From assembly GCF_008086165.1 (NCBI RefSeq), contig NZ_VSKL01000001.1:1223068-1287067 (forward strand): a DNA stretch of 64,000 nucleotides. The letters run 5' to 3'. The first letter of the stretch is position 1; each line of letters starts with the position of its first letter. Positions 45,471-55,116 of this stretch are shown here, in pieces. Source of the DNA: Algorimicrobium algoritergicola. Lineage in GTDB: Bacteria; Bacteroidota; Bacteroidia; Flavobacteriales; Flavobacteriaceae. The notes under the pieces are model-generated. The model had not been told where the DNA came from and ran no database searches. It worked only from the letters and a program-made list of their open reading frames with translations. The translations under genes were made by a program, and so were the position numbers.

Positions 45471-48002
45471 ATGGCAAAGAATTTAGTTATTGTTGAGTCG
45501 CCAGCGAAGGCGAAAACAATTGAAAAATTTTTAGGAAAAGATTTTAAAGTAGAATCCAGTTTTGGACATATAGCAGACTTACCTTCCAAGGAATTAGGTG
45601 TTGATGTTGAAGGCGATTTTAAACCTGTATATGAGGTTTCTAAAGATAAAAAAGCAGTTGTAAAAAAACTGAAAGACTTAGCAAAGAAAGCCGATATGGT
45701 TTGGCTAGCAAGTGATGAGGATCGCGAGGGTGAGGCAATTGCTTGGCATTTAGCCGAGTCTTTAAATTTAGATAAAGAGAAAACAAAACGGATTGTTTTT
45801 CACGAAATAACAAAAACCGCTATTCAAAAAGCGATTGAAAATCCACGTGGAATTGATTACGATTTAGTCGATGCGCAACAAGCTCGTCGTGTTTTAGATA
45901 GAATAGTAGGTTATGAATTATCGCCTGTTTTATGGCGAAAAGTAAAAGGTGGTTTGTCCGCTGGACGTGTGCAATCGGTTTCAGTGAGACTTATTGTAGA
46001 GCGTGAACGCGATATACAAGGATTTAATCCCGTAGCATCTTATAGAATTGATGCGGAGTTTTCAAATGAAGATGGTCAAACATTCAAAGCAAAACTTCCG
46101 AAGAATTTTTCATCTAAAAAAGAAGCGCAAGCCTTTTTAGAAAAAAATGCCAAAGCGACGTTCAAGATTGGTGATTTACAAAAAAAGCCGGCTAAAAAAT
46201 CGCCAGCAGCACCATTTACAACGTCCACATTACAACAAGAAGCCGCACGTAAACTATACTTTTCTGTAAGCAAAACCATGACTATGGCGCAACGCTTATA
46301 TGAAGCTGGTTTAATAACCTATATGAGAACCGATAGTGTGAATCTTTCTGATGAAGCCCGAAAAGGCGCCAAAGCAGAAATTGAAAGTGCTTATGGTTCT
46401 AAATTCAGTAAACCACGTACGTATAAAGGGAAATCGAAAGGCGCACAAGAAGCGCATGAGGCTATTCGTCCAACCGATTTTGCAAACCATTCGGTGAACA
46501 TCGATCGTGATCAAGCGCGTTTATATGATTTAATTTGGAAACGTGCTATTGCTTCACAAATGAGTGATGCGGAGTTAGAGCGTACCAATTTAAAAATAGA
46601 TGCATCCACACATAACGAAAACTTCACCGCAAATGGTGAGGTGATTACCTTTGAAGGTTTCCTAAAAGTATATTTAGAAGGAACTGATGATGAAGATGAG
46701 GAGCAAGATGGTATGTTACCAGCAATGAAGGTAAACGAAACCTTGCTTAATAATTATATTACAGCAACCGAACGTTACACCAGACCACCAGCACGTTATA
46801 CGGAAGCTGCTTTGGTTAAAAAATTAGAAGAGCTTGGTATTGGTCGTCCGTCTACCTATGCACCAACAATTTCTACCATTCAGAACAGAAATTATGTTGA
46901 AAAAGGAACTGTTGATGGTGTGGAACGTGAGTACACCGTATTAACATTAAGAGATGGAGCGGTTAAGGATAAACTGCTTTCTGAAAAAGTAGGTTCAGAC
47001 AAAGGAAAATTAGTGCCAACGGATATTGGTATGATTGTAACTGATTTCTTGGTGAATCATTTTGAAACCATTTTGGATTATAACTTTACGGCGAAAGTAG
47101 AAGAAGATTTTGATGAAATTGCTGAAGGTAAAGTAGATTGGAAAAAAATGATGAAAGATTTCTACAAAGACTTTCATCCAATTGTTGTTGATGTTCAAGA
47201 AAACGCAGACCGCGAATCTGGCGAACGTATTTTAGGAAAAGATCCAGAAACAGGTAAGCAGGTAAGTGTGCGTTTAGGAAAGTTTGGACCTATGGTTCAA
47301 ATTGGAACGGTGGATGATGAAGAAAAGCCACAGTTTGCAAGCCTATCTCCAGATCAACAATTAAATACCATTACCTATGAAGAAGCTATGGATTTATTTC
47401 AGCTTCCTAAATTATTAGGTGACTATGAAAAATTACCTGTTGAGGTCAATAATGGTCGTTATGGACCGTATGTTAAGTTTGGCGATCAGTTTGTGTCCTT
47501 ACCAAGAGGTACAGATCCGTTAAGCGTGGAGTTGGATGATGCTATTATTCTTATTAAAGAGAAGCAAAAAGCAGATGCTCCTATATATATGTATAAAGAT
47601 TTACCGGTTCAGAAAGGAAAAGGGCGTTTTGGTCCTTTTATAAAATGGAACGATATGTTTATTAACGTGAACAAAAAATATGATTGGGATAATTTATCTG
47701 ATGATGATATTGTAACGTTAATTGAAGATAAAATTCAAAAAGAAATAGATAAGGTTATCCATAATTGGGAAGATGCTGGTATTCGTGTTGAAAAAGCACG
47801 TTGGGGTAGACATAACATTCTAAAAGGTAAAACAAAAATTGAATTACCAAAAACACATGATGTTACTGAAATGACTTTAGAAGAGGCGCAGGCTATTCTA
47901 GAAAAAAATGCACCCAAGAAAAAAGCAACCAAAAAGAAAGCTCCTGCAAAGAAAGCGACCACTAAAAAAGTAGCCAAGAAAAAAACAACGACTAAAAAGT
48001 AA
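45471..48002 (+). CDS. topA: DNA topoisomerase I
   Basis: A type IA topoisomerase that relaxes negative supercoils. The 843-residue protein has the TOPRIM domain (VIVESPAKAKTIEKFLG, then ASDEDREGEAIAWHL), catalytic Tyr in GLITYMRTDSVNLS, and GRPSTYAPTIS. Instead of Cys4 zinc fingers the C-terminus has beta-type repeats (LGKFGPMVQIG; GRYGPYVKFG; GRFGPFIKW) and ends in a Lys/Ala/Thr-rich histone-like tail (KKKATKKKAPAKKATTKK). The arginase-fold gene starts nine bases after its stop. Confidence 0.96.
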   Translation: MAKNLVIVESPAKAKTIEKFLGKDFKVESSFGHIADLPSKELGVDVEGDFKPVYEVSKDKKAVVKKLKDLAKKADMVWLASDEDREGEAIAWHLAESLNLDKEKTKRIVFHEITKTAIQKAIENPRGIDYDLVDAQQARRVLDRIVGYELSPVLWRKVKGGLSAGRVQSVSVRLIVERERDIQGFNPVASYRIDAEFSNEDGQTFKAKLPKNFSSKKEAQAFLEKNAKATFKIGDLQKKPAKKSPAAPFTTSTLQQEAARKLYFSVSKTMTMAQRLYEAGLITYMRTDSVNLSDEARKGAKAEIESAYGSKFSKPRTYKGKSKGAQEAHEAIRPTDFANHSVNIDRDQARLYDLIWKRAIASQMSDAELERTNLKIDASTHNENFTANGEVITFEGFLKVYLEGTDDEDEEQDGMLPAMKVNETLLNNYITATERYTRPPARYTEAALVKKLEELGIGRPSTYAPTISTIQNRNYVEKGTVDGVEREYTVLTLRDGAVKDKLLSEKVGSDKGKLVPTDIGMIVTDFLVNHFETILDYNFTAKVEEDFDEIAEGKVDWKKMMKDFYKDFHPIVVDVQENADRESGERILGKDPETGKQVSVRLGKFGPMVQIGTVDDEEKPQFASLSPDQQLNTITYEEAMDLFQLPKLLGDYEKLPVEVNNGRYGPYVKFGDQFVSLPRGTDPLSVELDDAIILIKEKQKADAPIYMYKDLPVQKGKGRFGPFIKWNDMFINVNKKYDWDNLSDDDIVTLIEDKIQKEIDKVIHNWEDAGIRVEKARWGRHNILKGKTKIELPKTHDVTEMTLEEAQAILEKNAPKKKATKKKAPAKKATTKKVAKKKTTTKK

Positions 48003-48011
48003 TATTAGCTA

Positions 48012-49178
48012 ATGAATTTTAGTTTTCTGACTCCCGTTCCCGATAGTGTTGTAGCTCATAATGAATTATTGTCAACACAAGCGCTTGGAAGAAAATTGCG
48101 TATTCATTCCGCTCAAAGTGGGATTCCAGATTTGGATGATGTGCAAATAGCTATCATTGGAGTGTTGGAAAACCGTAATGATATTAATTATATAGGTGAA
48201 GATTTTAATTTAAATGAAATCAGAAAATCACTTTACGCACTTTTTCCTGGAAATTGGCATACTACACTTGCCGATTTAGGCGATATTCATAAAGGTGAAT
48301 CTATAGAAGATACCTATTATGCCTTAAAAACTGCCGTTGCTCTATTGATTCCAAAAGGTATTATTCCAATTATCATTGGTGGAAGTCAGGATTTAACCTA
48401 TCCTATCTACCGCGCTTATGATGCTTTAATGCCGATGGTAAATATTGCTAACGTGGATTCTAAATTCGATTTAGGCGATTCAACCAAGCCAATTAAAAAC
48501 ACCAGCTTTGTTGGAAAGATTATTTTGGATGAACCTTATAACTTATTCAATTACGCGACTATAGGTTACCAAACCTATTTTAATTCGCAAGAAGAAATAG
48601 ACTTAATGGATAAGCTCTATTTTGAGTCTTACCGTTTAGGGTCTGTATCTAGTGATATTACGCTTGTAGAGCCAGCCTTACGGGATGCCAATATTGTGAG
48701 TATCGATTTAGGATCTGTTAAAGGATCAGAAGTCGGCTCTAAACAACAGGCATCACCAAACGGATTTGATGGAAAAGAAATTTGCGCTATTTCACGTTAC
48801 GCGGGAATTAGTAATAAAGTAACAACATTTGGAATTTTTGAGTATAAACCGTCCAGTATTGACGATTTAACGTCTGGTTTAATAGCCCAAATGTTATGGT
48901 ATTTTATAGAAGGTGTTAATTACAGGGTGAAAGACGATGATTTTTCTTTAGATCATAACTACCAAAAATTCATTACCTTGGTCGACCACCAAGAACTTAT
49001 TTTTTATAAAAGTATGAAATCCGGACGTTGGTGGATAGAAATACCTTTTTTAGAAGAAATAAATAATAAATTGAAGAGACATACGTTATTACCTTGTACG
49101 CATCAAGATTATCAAAATGCCTGCAATAATAATGTACCAGAACGCTGGTACAAAGCGTTTCAAAAGAATTGTGTGTAA
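48012..49178 (+). CDS. Arginase-fold (formimidoylglutamase-like) protein, degenerate site
   Basis: A 388-residue protein of the arginase/agmatinase/formiminoglutamase fold. The three metal-binding motifs are recognisable but altered: GGSQD has Gln126 where His is expected, VDSKFD has Lys151 in place of His, and SIDLG has Gly234 where the second Asp should be. Asp149, Asp153 and Asp232 remain. Two-metal hydrolysis therefore looks impaired and a structural or regulatory role is possible. It lies between topA and gldK, at the usual place of such a gene beside flavobacterial gldKLMN. Confidence 0.8.
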   Translation: MNFSFLTPVPDSVVAHNELLSTQALGRKLRIHSAQSGIPDLDDVQIAIIGVLENRNDINYIGEDFNLNEIRKSLYALFPGNWHTTLADLGDIHKGESIEDTYYALKTAVALLIPKGIIPIIIGGSQDLTYPIYRAYDALMPMVNIANVDSKFDLGDSTKPIKNTSFVGKIILDEPYNLFNYATIGYQTYFNSQEEIDLMDKLYFESYRLGSVSSDITLVEPALRDANIVSIDLGSVKGSEVGSKQQASPNGFDGKEICAISRYAGISNKVTTFGIFEYKPSSIDDLTSGLIAQMLWYFIEGVNYRVKDDDFSLDHNYQKFITLVDHQELIFYKSMKSGRWWIEIPFLEEINNKLKRHTLLPCTHQDYQNACNNNVPERWYKAFQKNCV

Positions 49179-49207
49179 AACTTTAACGTTTTAAGGGTGT
49201 GTTTCAT

Positions 49208-49239
49208 CGATGAGATGCATTTTTTTACGACGAAATGAG
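49208..49239 (+). promoter_or_regulatory. 20-bp-phased direct repeat upstream of gldK
   Basis: CGATGAGATGCA (49208-49219) and CGACGAAATGAG (49228-49239) lie 20 bases apart, two helical turns, upstream of a weak promoter-like TTG/TATGTTTA at 49259 and 49282. The phasing suits a dimeric activator. A related box occurs before the LRR gene. Confidence 0.45.
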
Positions 49240-49335
49240 TAATTTTAGGAAAAAAAAGTTGTTTTTTACAAATTATATAAATATGTTTACGCTCTTAAAA
49301 TTTTTAAGACAGAAATAATTAACCTCGAGTTTTCT

Positions 49336-50712
49336 ATGGATATGAAAAAATTAATGTTATTAACCGCAATTTTAGCTGTGCTAACTAGCTGTGGATCTGG
49401 AGACAGAGGTCAGCTTGTAGGAGTTAAAGGAAAAAAATGGCATCCCGAAAAACCTTATGGTATGGAATTAGTTCCAGGTGGTGCTTTTATAATGGGTAAA
49501 GCAGACGACGATCTTGCTGGAGTTAATGATGCACCAGCCAAAACGGTAACTGTTCGTTCCTATTATATGGATGCTACTGAAATTACAAACAGCGAGTATA
49601 AGCAGTTTGTTAATTGGGTACGTGATTCAACAATCAGAACCCGTTTAGCTATTCTAGCCGACGAAGAAGGTTTAACTCAAGCTGACGCTGGTACTATTGG
49701 AGATTATGCATTTGTAGATGCAGATCCAGAAAATATGTCTGTGTACGAAAAATACATGTATGATAATTATGCTGGTTTAGGTCCAACAGGCTACGAAGGT
49801 AGAAAGTTAAATAATGAAATCGATATTGAGTTTGATACAGCTGGTTATATAGATGAGTTGTATGCAGAAGTTATGGATACTATGTATTTACCATTAGAAG
49901 AATCTTATAATGGTCAACGTACTTGGGATGTAAAGAAATTTAAATTTCAGTATACATACATGGATATCGAGAAAGCTGCTAAAATGCATAATAAAGGTAA
50001 AAAGCGTTCAGAATTCTTAATTACAGAAGCTGTAGAAATTTATCCAGATACAACAGCTTGGATTCGTGATTTCGCGTATTCTTATAATGAACCAATGCAT
50101 AATGATTATTTCTGGCATGCTGCTTATGATGATTATCCAGTTGTAGGCGTATCTTGGAAACAAGCTAATGCTTTTTGTGAATGGCGTACGTTATATCACA
50201 ATGCGGATAGAAAAAGCAGTAAAAAACACAACGTTCCAAAATACCGTTTACCATCAGAAGCTGAATGGGAGTATGCTGCACGTGGTGGCTTACAAGCTGC
50301 AACCTTTCCTTGGGGTGGACCTTACACTAAAAACGACAGAGGTTGTTTTATGGCAAACTTTAAACCATTACGTGGTGATTATGCTGCCGATCAAGCATTA
50401 TATACAGTAGAAGCAAAATCTTACGAAGCGAACGATTACAACCTATATAATATGGCTGGAAACGTTTCGGAATGGGTACATGCATCTTACGATCCATCTT
50501 CTTATGAATATGTTTCAAGTATTAATCCAAGTGTGAATGATATTAATAACAACCGTAAAGTAGTACGTGGTGGATCTTGGAAAGATGTTGCGTATTATTT
50601 ACAAGTAAGTTCAAGAGACTATGAGTATGCAGATTCGGCACGTAGCTACATTGGTTTCAGAACTGTTCAAGATTATTTAGGTACAGATTTAACCTTAAAT
50701 TCTCTTAACTAA
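49336..50712 (+). CDS. gldK: Gliding motility/type IX secretion lipoprotein GldK
   Basis: An outer-membrane-associated lipoprotein that forms the periplasmic ring of the type IX secretion system with GldN. The 458-residue protein has lipobox LTSC (Cys19), then a formylglycine-generating-enzyme/sulfatase-modifying-like domain (MELVPGGAFIMG; PKYRLPSEAEWEYAARGG; NMAGNVSEWV; VVRGGSWKD). The start is the ATG at 49336; an ATG two codons later is also possible. It is first of gldKLMN. Confidence 0.96.
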   Translation: MDMKKLMLLTAILAVLTSCGSGDRGQLVGVKGKKWHPEKPYGMELVPGGAFIMGKADDDLAGVNDAPAKTVTVRSYYMDATEITNSEYKQFVNWVRDSTIRTRLAILADEEGLTQADAGTIGDYAFVDADPENMSVYEKYMYDNYAGLGPTGYEGRKLNNEIDIEFDTAGYIDELYAEVMDTMYLPLEESYNGQRTWDVKKFKFQYTYMDIEKAAKMHNKGKKRSEFLITEAVEIYPDTTAWIRDFAYSYNEPMHNDYFWHAAYDDYPVVGVSWKQANAFCEWRTLYHNADRKSSKKHNVPKYRLPSEAEWEYAARGGLQAATFPWGGPYTKNDRGCFMANFKPLRGDYAADQALYTVEAKSYEANDYNLYNMAGNVSEWVHASYDPSSYEYVSSINPSVNDINNNRKVVRGGSWKDVAYYLQVSSRDYEYADSARSYIGFRTVQDYLGTDLTLNSLN

Positions 50713-50777
50713 CATATCAAAAAAATTAAACTAAACTAAACTATAACTAAATTTAACTAAACTAAAAATTAAAAATT

Positions 50778-51422
50778 ATGGCACAATCAAGAGGATTTAA
50801 GAAATTTATGGCAATGGCTTACGGATTAGGTGCATCTATTGTTATTATTGGTGCATTATTCAAGATTATTCACTTTGAAATAGGTCCATTAACAGGTAAC
50901 GTGATGTTAACAATTGGTTTAGTTACTGAAGCAATAATTTTCGCACTTTCTGCCTTTGAACCAGTAGATAATGATTTAGACTGGTCATTAGTATATCCAG
51001 AATTAGCTGGAGGTATGACATCAACTAAAAAGAAAGAACAACCAAAAGATGCTGAAGGATTATTATCTCAAAAATTAGATAATTTATTAAAAGATGCTAA
51101 AATTGACGGTGAGTTAATGGCTTCTTTAGGAAACAGTATTAAAAACTTTGAAGGTGCTGCCAAAGGAATTGCTCCAACTGTAGATTCAATGGCTGCTACT
51201 AAAAAGTATGGTGAAGAGTTATCTTTAGCTGCTGCACAAATGGAATCATTAAACAGCTTATATAAAGTACAATTAGAAAGCGTTAATCGTCAAGCAACTA
51301 TCAACGAAGAGTCTGTTGAAAATGCACAAAAATTAAAAGAACAAATGCAATCATTAGCATCTAACTTATCATCATTAAACGGTGTTTATGGCGGTATGTT
51401 ATCTGCAATGACTAAAAACTAA
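50778..51422 (+). CDS. gldL: Type IX secretion motor subunit GldL
   Basis: An inner-membrane protein that, with GldM, forms the proton-driven motor powering gliding and type IX secretion. The 214-residue product has two membrane helices near the N-terminus (about 10-60: FMAMAYGLGASIVIIGALFK, then GNVMLTIGLVTEAIIFALS), the conserved acidic residues that follow, and a long cytoplasmic helix. The 65-bp spacer after gldK is filled with ACTAA repeats. Confidence 0.96.
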   Translation: MAQSRGFKKFMAMAYGLGASIVIIGALFKIIHFEIGPLTGNVMLTIGLVTEAIIFALSAFEPVDNDLDWSLVYPELAGGMTSTKKKEQPKDAEGLLSQKLDNLLKDAKIDGELMASLGNSIKNFEGAAKGIAPTVDSMAATKKYGEELSLAAAQMESLNSLYKVQLESVNRQATINEESVENAQKLKEQMQSLASNLSSLNGVYGGMLSAMTKN

Positions 51423-51472
51423 TTAAGTTTAGGAATACTAATTATAACTAATAACCAAAAACTCAATTAGAA

Positions 51473-53023
51473 ATGGCAGGAGGAAAATTATCTGCAAGGC
51501 AGAAAATGATTAACTTGATGTATTTAATCTTCATTGCGATGTTAGCATTGAATATGTCAAAAGAAGTGCTTTCGGCATTTGGCTTAATGAATGAAAAATT
51601 AGTCGAATCAAACGAAGCAACTACGGATAGAAATCAAGCATTTATGACTGGGTTAGCTGAAAAAGTTAGCGAACAACCAGCTAAATACCAACCTTTGAAA
51701 GCGCAAGCTGATCAAATTGATGCATTATCCAATGATTTTAATTCGTACTTAAGTGATTTAAAAGGACAAATGACAGCTACTGTTGATGATCCTCAAGATT
51801 ATGAAGTAATGGATAAAGGGGACTTTTTAGATAATCATTTTTTCAAAGGTGAAAAATTGAAACCAGAAGGTCAAGAGTTCATGGATAAAATTAATGCCTA
51901 TAGAGATGGTGTTGTAGCTGTATTAAGCACAAACCCTGATTTGGCTGATATTGCTGAAGATGTATCAGAAAAGTTCTCTACTGAACCAGTGGTAAATAGA
52001 GATGGTAATAAGCTTGATTGGTTAAGCTACCACTACAGAGGATTTCCTTTAGTAGCATCTTTAACCAAAATGACCCAATTACAAGCAGACGTTAAAACAA
52101 CAGAATCTGAAGTTTTATCTTCTATGTTAGCTGGTAAATTAAAAGTTGAAGCATCTTTAACTAACTTTGATGCGATTGTAGTACCAAGTAAAACGGCTTT
52201 CTTTTCAGGAGAAAACTTTACAGGAACTATTATTTTAGGTAAAAAGGATAACACGCTTCAAGCTGATAAAGTAATTATCAACGGACAAGAGTTATCTAAA
52301 GAATCTATGCAAGCTGGTAAAACAATTTTAGATTTCCCTGCAGGTGCTGTTGGAGAAAGAGAAATTACTGGTGAATTTCAGTTTAAGGAAGGTGATTCTA
52401 TTATCTCTATTCCTGTGAAATCTACGTATGCCGTTGTACCAAAACCTAATTCAGCAACTATTTCTGCAGATAAGATGAACGTTGTTTATCGTGGTGTTGC
52501 CAACCCAATGACTATTTCTTTCGCTGGTGTATCTGATAATAATGTATCTGCAAATGCTTCTGGTTTAAGTAAAGCTTCAGGAGTAGGTAAATACATTATG
52601 AATCCAGGTTCTGGTCGTGAAGTAGCCATTAATGTATCAGGAACATTACCTGATGGAACAAAGGTTAGCGATAGAGCAACCTTTAGAATTAAAGATATTC
52701 CAAAACCAACAGGATCAATTAGTGGTCAAACAGGTATTGTAAAATTACCACGTAACAGTGTTGAAATTTCAACTATTGGAGCGTTATTAGATGATTTCGA
52801 CTTTGAATTACCAATTCAAGTAACATCATTTAAGGTAAAAGTACCTGGACAGCCATCTGTAAATGTTAGTGGAACAAAATTAAATAGTCAAGCTAAAAAT
52901 GCCTTACGTAAGGCAAGACGTGGAGACCAAATATCAATTTTCGATATTTCAGCACAAATTAAAGGAAACTCATCTTATAAGTTAAAAGGTGTATCTCCAG
53001 TAATTGTTGAATTAACAAATTAA
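51473..53023 (+). CDS. gldM: Type IX secretion motor subunit GldM
   Basis: A 516-residue protein with one N-terminal membrane helix (about 12-33, MINLMYLIFIAMLALNMSKE) and a long periplasmic part of four stacked beta/alpha domains reaching the GldK/GldN ring. The N-terminal sequence AGGKLSARQKMINLMYL is characteristic. It couples motor rotation in the inner membrane to the outer-membrane ring. Spacing to both neighbours is 50 bp. Confidence 0.96.
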   Translation: MAGGKLSARQKMINLMYLIFIAMLALNMSKEVLSAFGLMNEKLVESNEATTDRNQAFMTGLAEKVSEQPAKYQPLKAQADQIDALSNDFNSYLSDLKGQMTATVDDPQDYEVMDKGDFLDNHFFKGEKLKPEGQEFMDKINAYRDGVVAVLSTNPDLADIAEDVSEKFSTEPVVNRDGNKLDWLSYHYRGFPLVASLTKMTQLQADVKTTESEVLSSMLAGKLKVEASLTNFDAIVVPSKTAFFSGENFTGTIILGKKDNTLQADKVIINGQELSKESMQAGKTILDFPAGAVGEREITGEFQFKEGDSIISIPVKSTYAVVPKPNSATISADKMNVVYRGVANPMTISFAGVSDNNVSANASGLSKASGVGKYIMNPGSGREVAINVSGTLPDGTKVSDRATFRIKDIPKPTGSISGQTGIVKLPRNSVEISTIGALLDDFDFELPIQVTSFKVKVPGQPSVNVSGTKLNSQAKNALRKARRGDQISIFDISAQIKGNSSYKLKGVSPVIVELTN

Positions 53024-53073
53024 TATTGGTTTTAACATCTGATGATAAGCCCAAATAATTAAAATTAAAACAG

Positions 53074-53973
53074 ATGAATTATAAAAGTTTTTTATTAACC
53101 GTTTTAGGTGTGTCTTTTGTGACAGCTTCTTTTGCACAAGCAAACTTGTTGAGTGCAAAATCGCCAGAAGAAATTGGTGTGCGCACAGAGGCTCAAAAAG
53201 CAGTGGATAATGATAAGCCATTGGAATATGGTTATGTGGATGATAGAGACATTCTGTTTTCTAAAATGACATGGGAACGCGTTGTTCTTGATGAGCGTGT
53301 AAACTTTCCATTGTACTACCCTGTAGATACAAACAATATTGGATCACACAGACGTTCATTATTTGATGTGCTTTGGAAAAATGTTAAAAACGGAAACATT
53401 GCAACCGTTTATGACGATTCATACTTTACAGCAGAACGTACTATAAATGATTTGCGTGCTAGTATGTCTAAAGTAGATACATTAGATGTTGGTTACGACC
53501 AGTATAATGCGGACGGGTTTGTTTCTCCAGAATATATTACTAAACGTGATATAACATCGTATGATGTAAGCGCCTATTTAATAAAAGGACTTTGGTACTT
53601 TGACAAGCGTCAAGCTGAATTAAAATATCGTTTAATTGGTATTGCACCTGCAGCACCAGACGTTAACTTTATTGATTCGGATGATGAGGCAAACAAAGAA
53701 CCTATTCCATTGTTTTGGGTATTTTTCCCAGATGCACGTGAAATTTTACACGAAGCTAAAGCGTTCAATAATGAAAACAGCTCAGTGCCATTTTCGTTTG
53801 ATCATTTGCTAAACTCTAGACGTTTTAACGGCTATATTTACAAAGAAGAAAACGTATATGGTGACCGTAAGGTAACCGAGTATATTTCGGAAAATGCATT
53901 AATGCAATTATTAGAATCAGAACGCATTAAAGAGAAGATTAGAAACTTTGAATTAGATATGTGGTCTTATTAA
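53074..53973 (+). CDS. gldN: Gliding motility/type IX secretion protein GldN
   Basis: A 299-residue periplasmic partner of GldK in the ring. It has a signal peptide (about 1-22, ending ASFAQ) and the conserved GldN region (DDRDILFSKMTWERVVLDER, then NFPLYYPVDT and FWVFFPDAREIL). It closes the gldKLMN operon and is followed by a strong terminator. Confidence 0.95.
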   Translation: MNYKSFLLTVLGVSFVTASFAQANLLSAKSPEEIGVRTEAQKAVDNDKPLEYGYVDDRDILFSKMTWERVVLDERVNFPLYYPVDTNNIGSHRRSLFDVLWKNVKNGNIATVYDDSYFTAERTINDLRASMSKVDTLDVGYDQYNADGFVSPEYITKRDITSYDVSAYLIKGLWYFDKRQAELKYRLIGIAPAAPDVNFIDSDDEANKEPIPLFWVFFPDAREILHEAKAFNNENSSVPFSFDHLLNSRRFNGYIYKEENVYGDRKVTEYISENALMQLLESERIKEKIRNFELDMWSY

Positions 53974-53994
53974 GCCTAACATATTAAGTATATT

Positions 53995-54027
53995 AAAACG
54001 CTCACTTTTTTAAGTGAGCGTTTTTTG
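53995..54027 (+). terminator. Terminator of gldKLMN operon
   Basis: The stem AAAACGCTCACTT / AAGTGAGCGTTTT with a TTTT loop is followed by a T run. Confidence 0.9.
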
Positions 54028-54059
54028 TTTTTAAGATATTAATAATCCGAAAAGCATAG

Positions 54060-54067
54060 TACCTTTG
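54060..54067 (+). promoter_or_regulatory. -7 box abutting FAD oxidoreductase gene
   Basis: TACCTTTG is an exact TAnnTTTG match only five bases before the ATG at 54073, so the transcript would be essentially leaderless. Confidence 0.6.
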
Positions 54068-54072
54068 TACCT

Positions 54073-55116
54073 ATGAAAGTAGATTATTTTATAGTAGGTC
54101 TGGGTTTAGCTGGTATTGCGTTTTGTGAGCAATTACGTAAAGCCAACAAATCTTTTTTGGTGTTTGATAATAATTCCCAACAAGCGTCTTTGGTTGCTGC
54201 TGGTATGTATAATCCGGTTATTTTAAAGCGTTTTACTGAAGTTTGGATGGCAAAGGAGCAATTGGCTTTAGCCAAGCCTTATTATAAGGAATTAGAAAGC
54301 TTACTAGACGTTAAGCTCGATCATAAACTCAAATTATATAGACGTTTTGCATCTATTGAAGAACAGAATATCTGGTTTACAGCTTCAGATAAACCAAACT
54401 TGGAACCCTACTTATCAACGACTTTAGTGTCTAATACAAATCCGCAAATTGATGCACCACATAATTTAGGTGAAGTATTTGAAGCTGGACGTGTAGATAC
54501 GACCGTTTTGATTTCGAATTATAAAACCTATCTAAAAAGCCATTCACAATTATTATCTGACGGCTTTCAGTATGAAGCTTTACAAATAGATGCCGAGACA
54601 CTTCAGTATAAAAATCATGAAGCGAATCACATCGTATTTTGCGAAGGGTTTGGATTAAAACAAAATCCGTTTTTTAATTACTTACCACTTGATGGTACCA
54701 AAGGAGAGGTTTTAACAGTGAAAGTTCCCGATTTGAAAATAGATTATGCCTTAAAATCTAGTGTTTTTATTATGCCAAATTCGGATGAAGATTATTATGT
54801 TGGTGCTACCTATAATCGATTTGATAAAACAAACAATCCTACAGAAGAAGGGAAGGCACAATTAAGTTCCAAATTGAAAACATTTTTAAAAGCACCTTTT
54901 GAAGTTGTGAGCCATAAAGCGGGTGTTCGGCCAACAGTAAATGACAGAAGACCATTGGTAGGTACACATTCAAAACATGAAAATCTACATGTGTTAAATG
55001 GATTGGGTTCACGAGGCGTCATGATTTCGCCTTATGCAGCAAAACAACTTTTTAACTTTATAGAAAACAAGCAACCATTAAACCCGGAAATTTCAATAAC
55101 CAGATATACTAGTTAG
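54073..55116 (+). CDS. FAD-dependent oxidoreductase, DadA/MnmC-like
   Basis: A 347-residue flavoprotein of the glycine oxidase/D-amino acid dehydrogenase (DAO) family. The N-terminal dinucleotide-binding motif is VGLGLAGIAF; VAAGMYNPVILKRFTEVW and the C-terminal GLGSRGVMISPYAAKQL complete the FAD site. The order also resembles the MnmC oxidase domain, but the substrate cannot be read. No signal peptide, so cytoplasmic. Its tail overlaps the convergent DUF983 gene by eight bases. Confidence 0.85.
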   Translation: MKVDYFIVGLGLAGIAFCEQLRKANKSFLVFDNNSQQASLVAAGMYNPVILKRFTEVWMAKEQLALAKPYYKELESLLDVKLDHKLKLYRRFASIEEQNIWFTASDKPNLEPYLSTTLVSNTNPQIDAPHNLGEVFEAGRVDTTVLISNYKTYLKSHSQLLSDGFQYEALQIDAETLQYKNHEANHIVFCEGFGLKQNPFFNYLPLDGTKGEVLTVKVPDLKIDYALKSSVFIMPNSDEDYYVGATYNRFDKTNNPTEEGKAQLSSKLKTFLKAPFEVVSHKAGVRPTVNDRRPLVGTHSKHENLHVLNGLGSRGVMISPYAAKQLFNFIENKQPLNPEISITRYTS

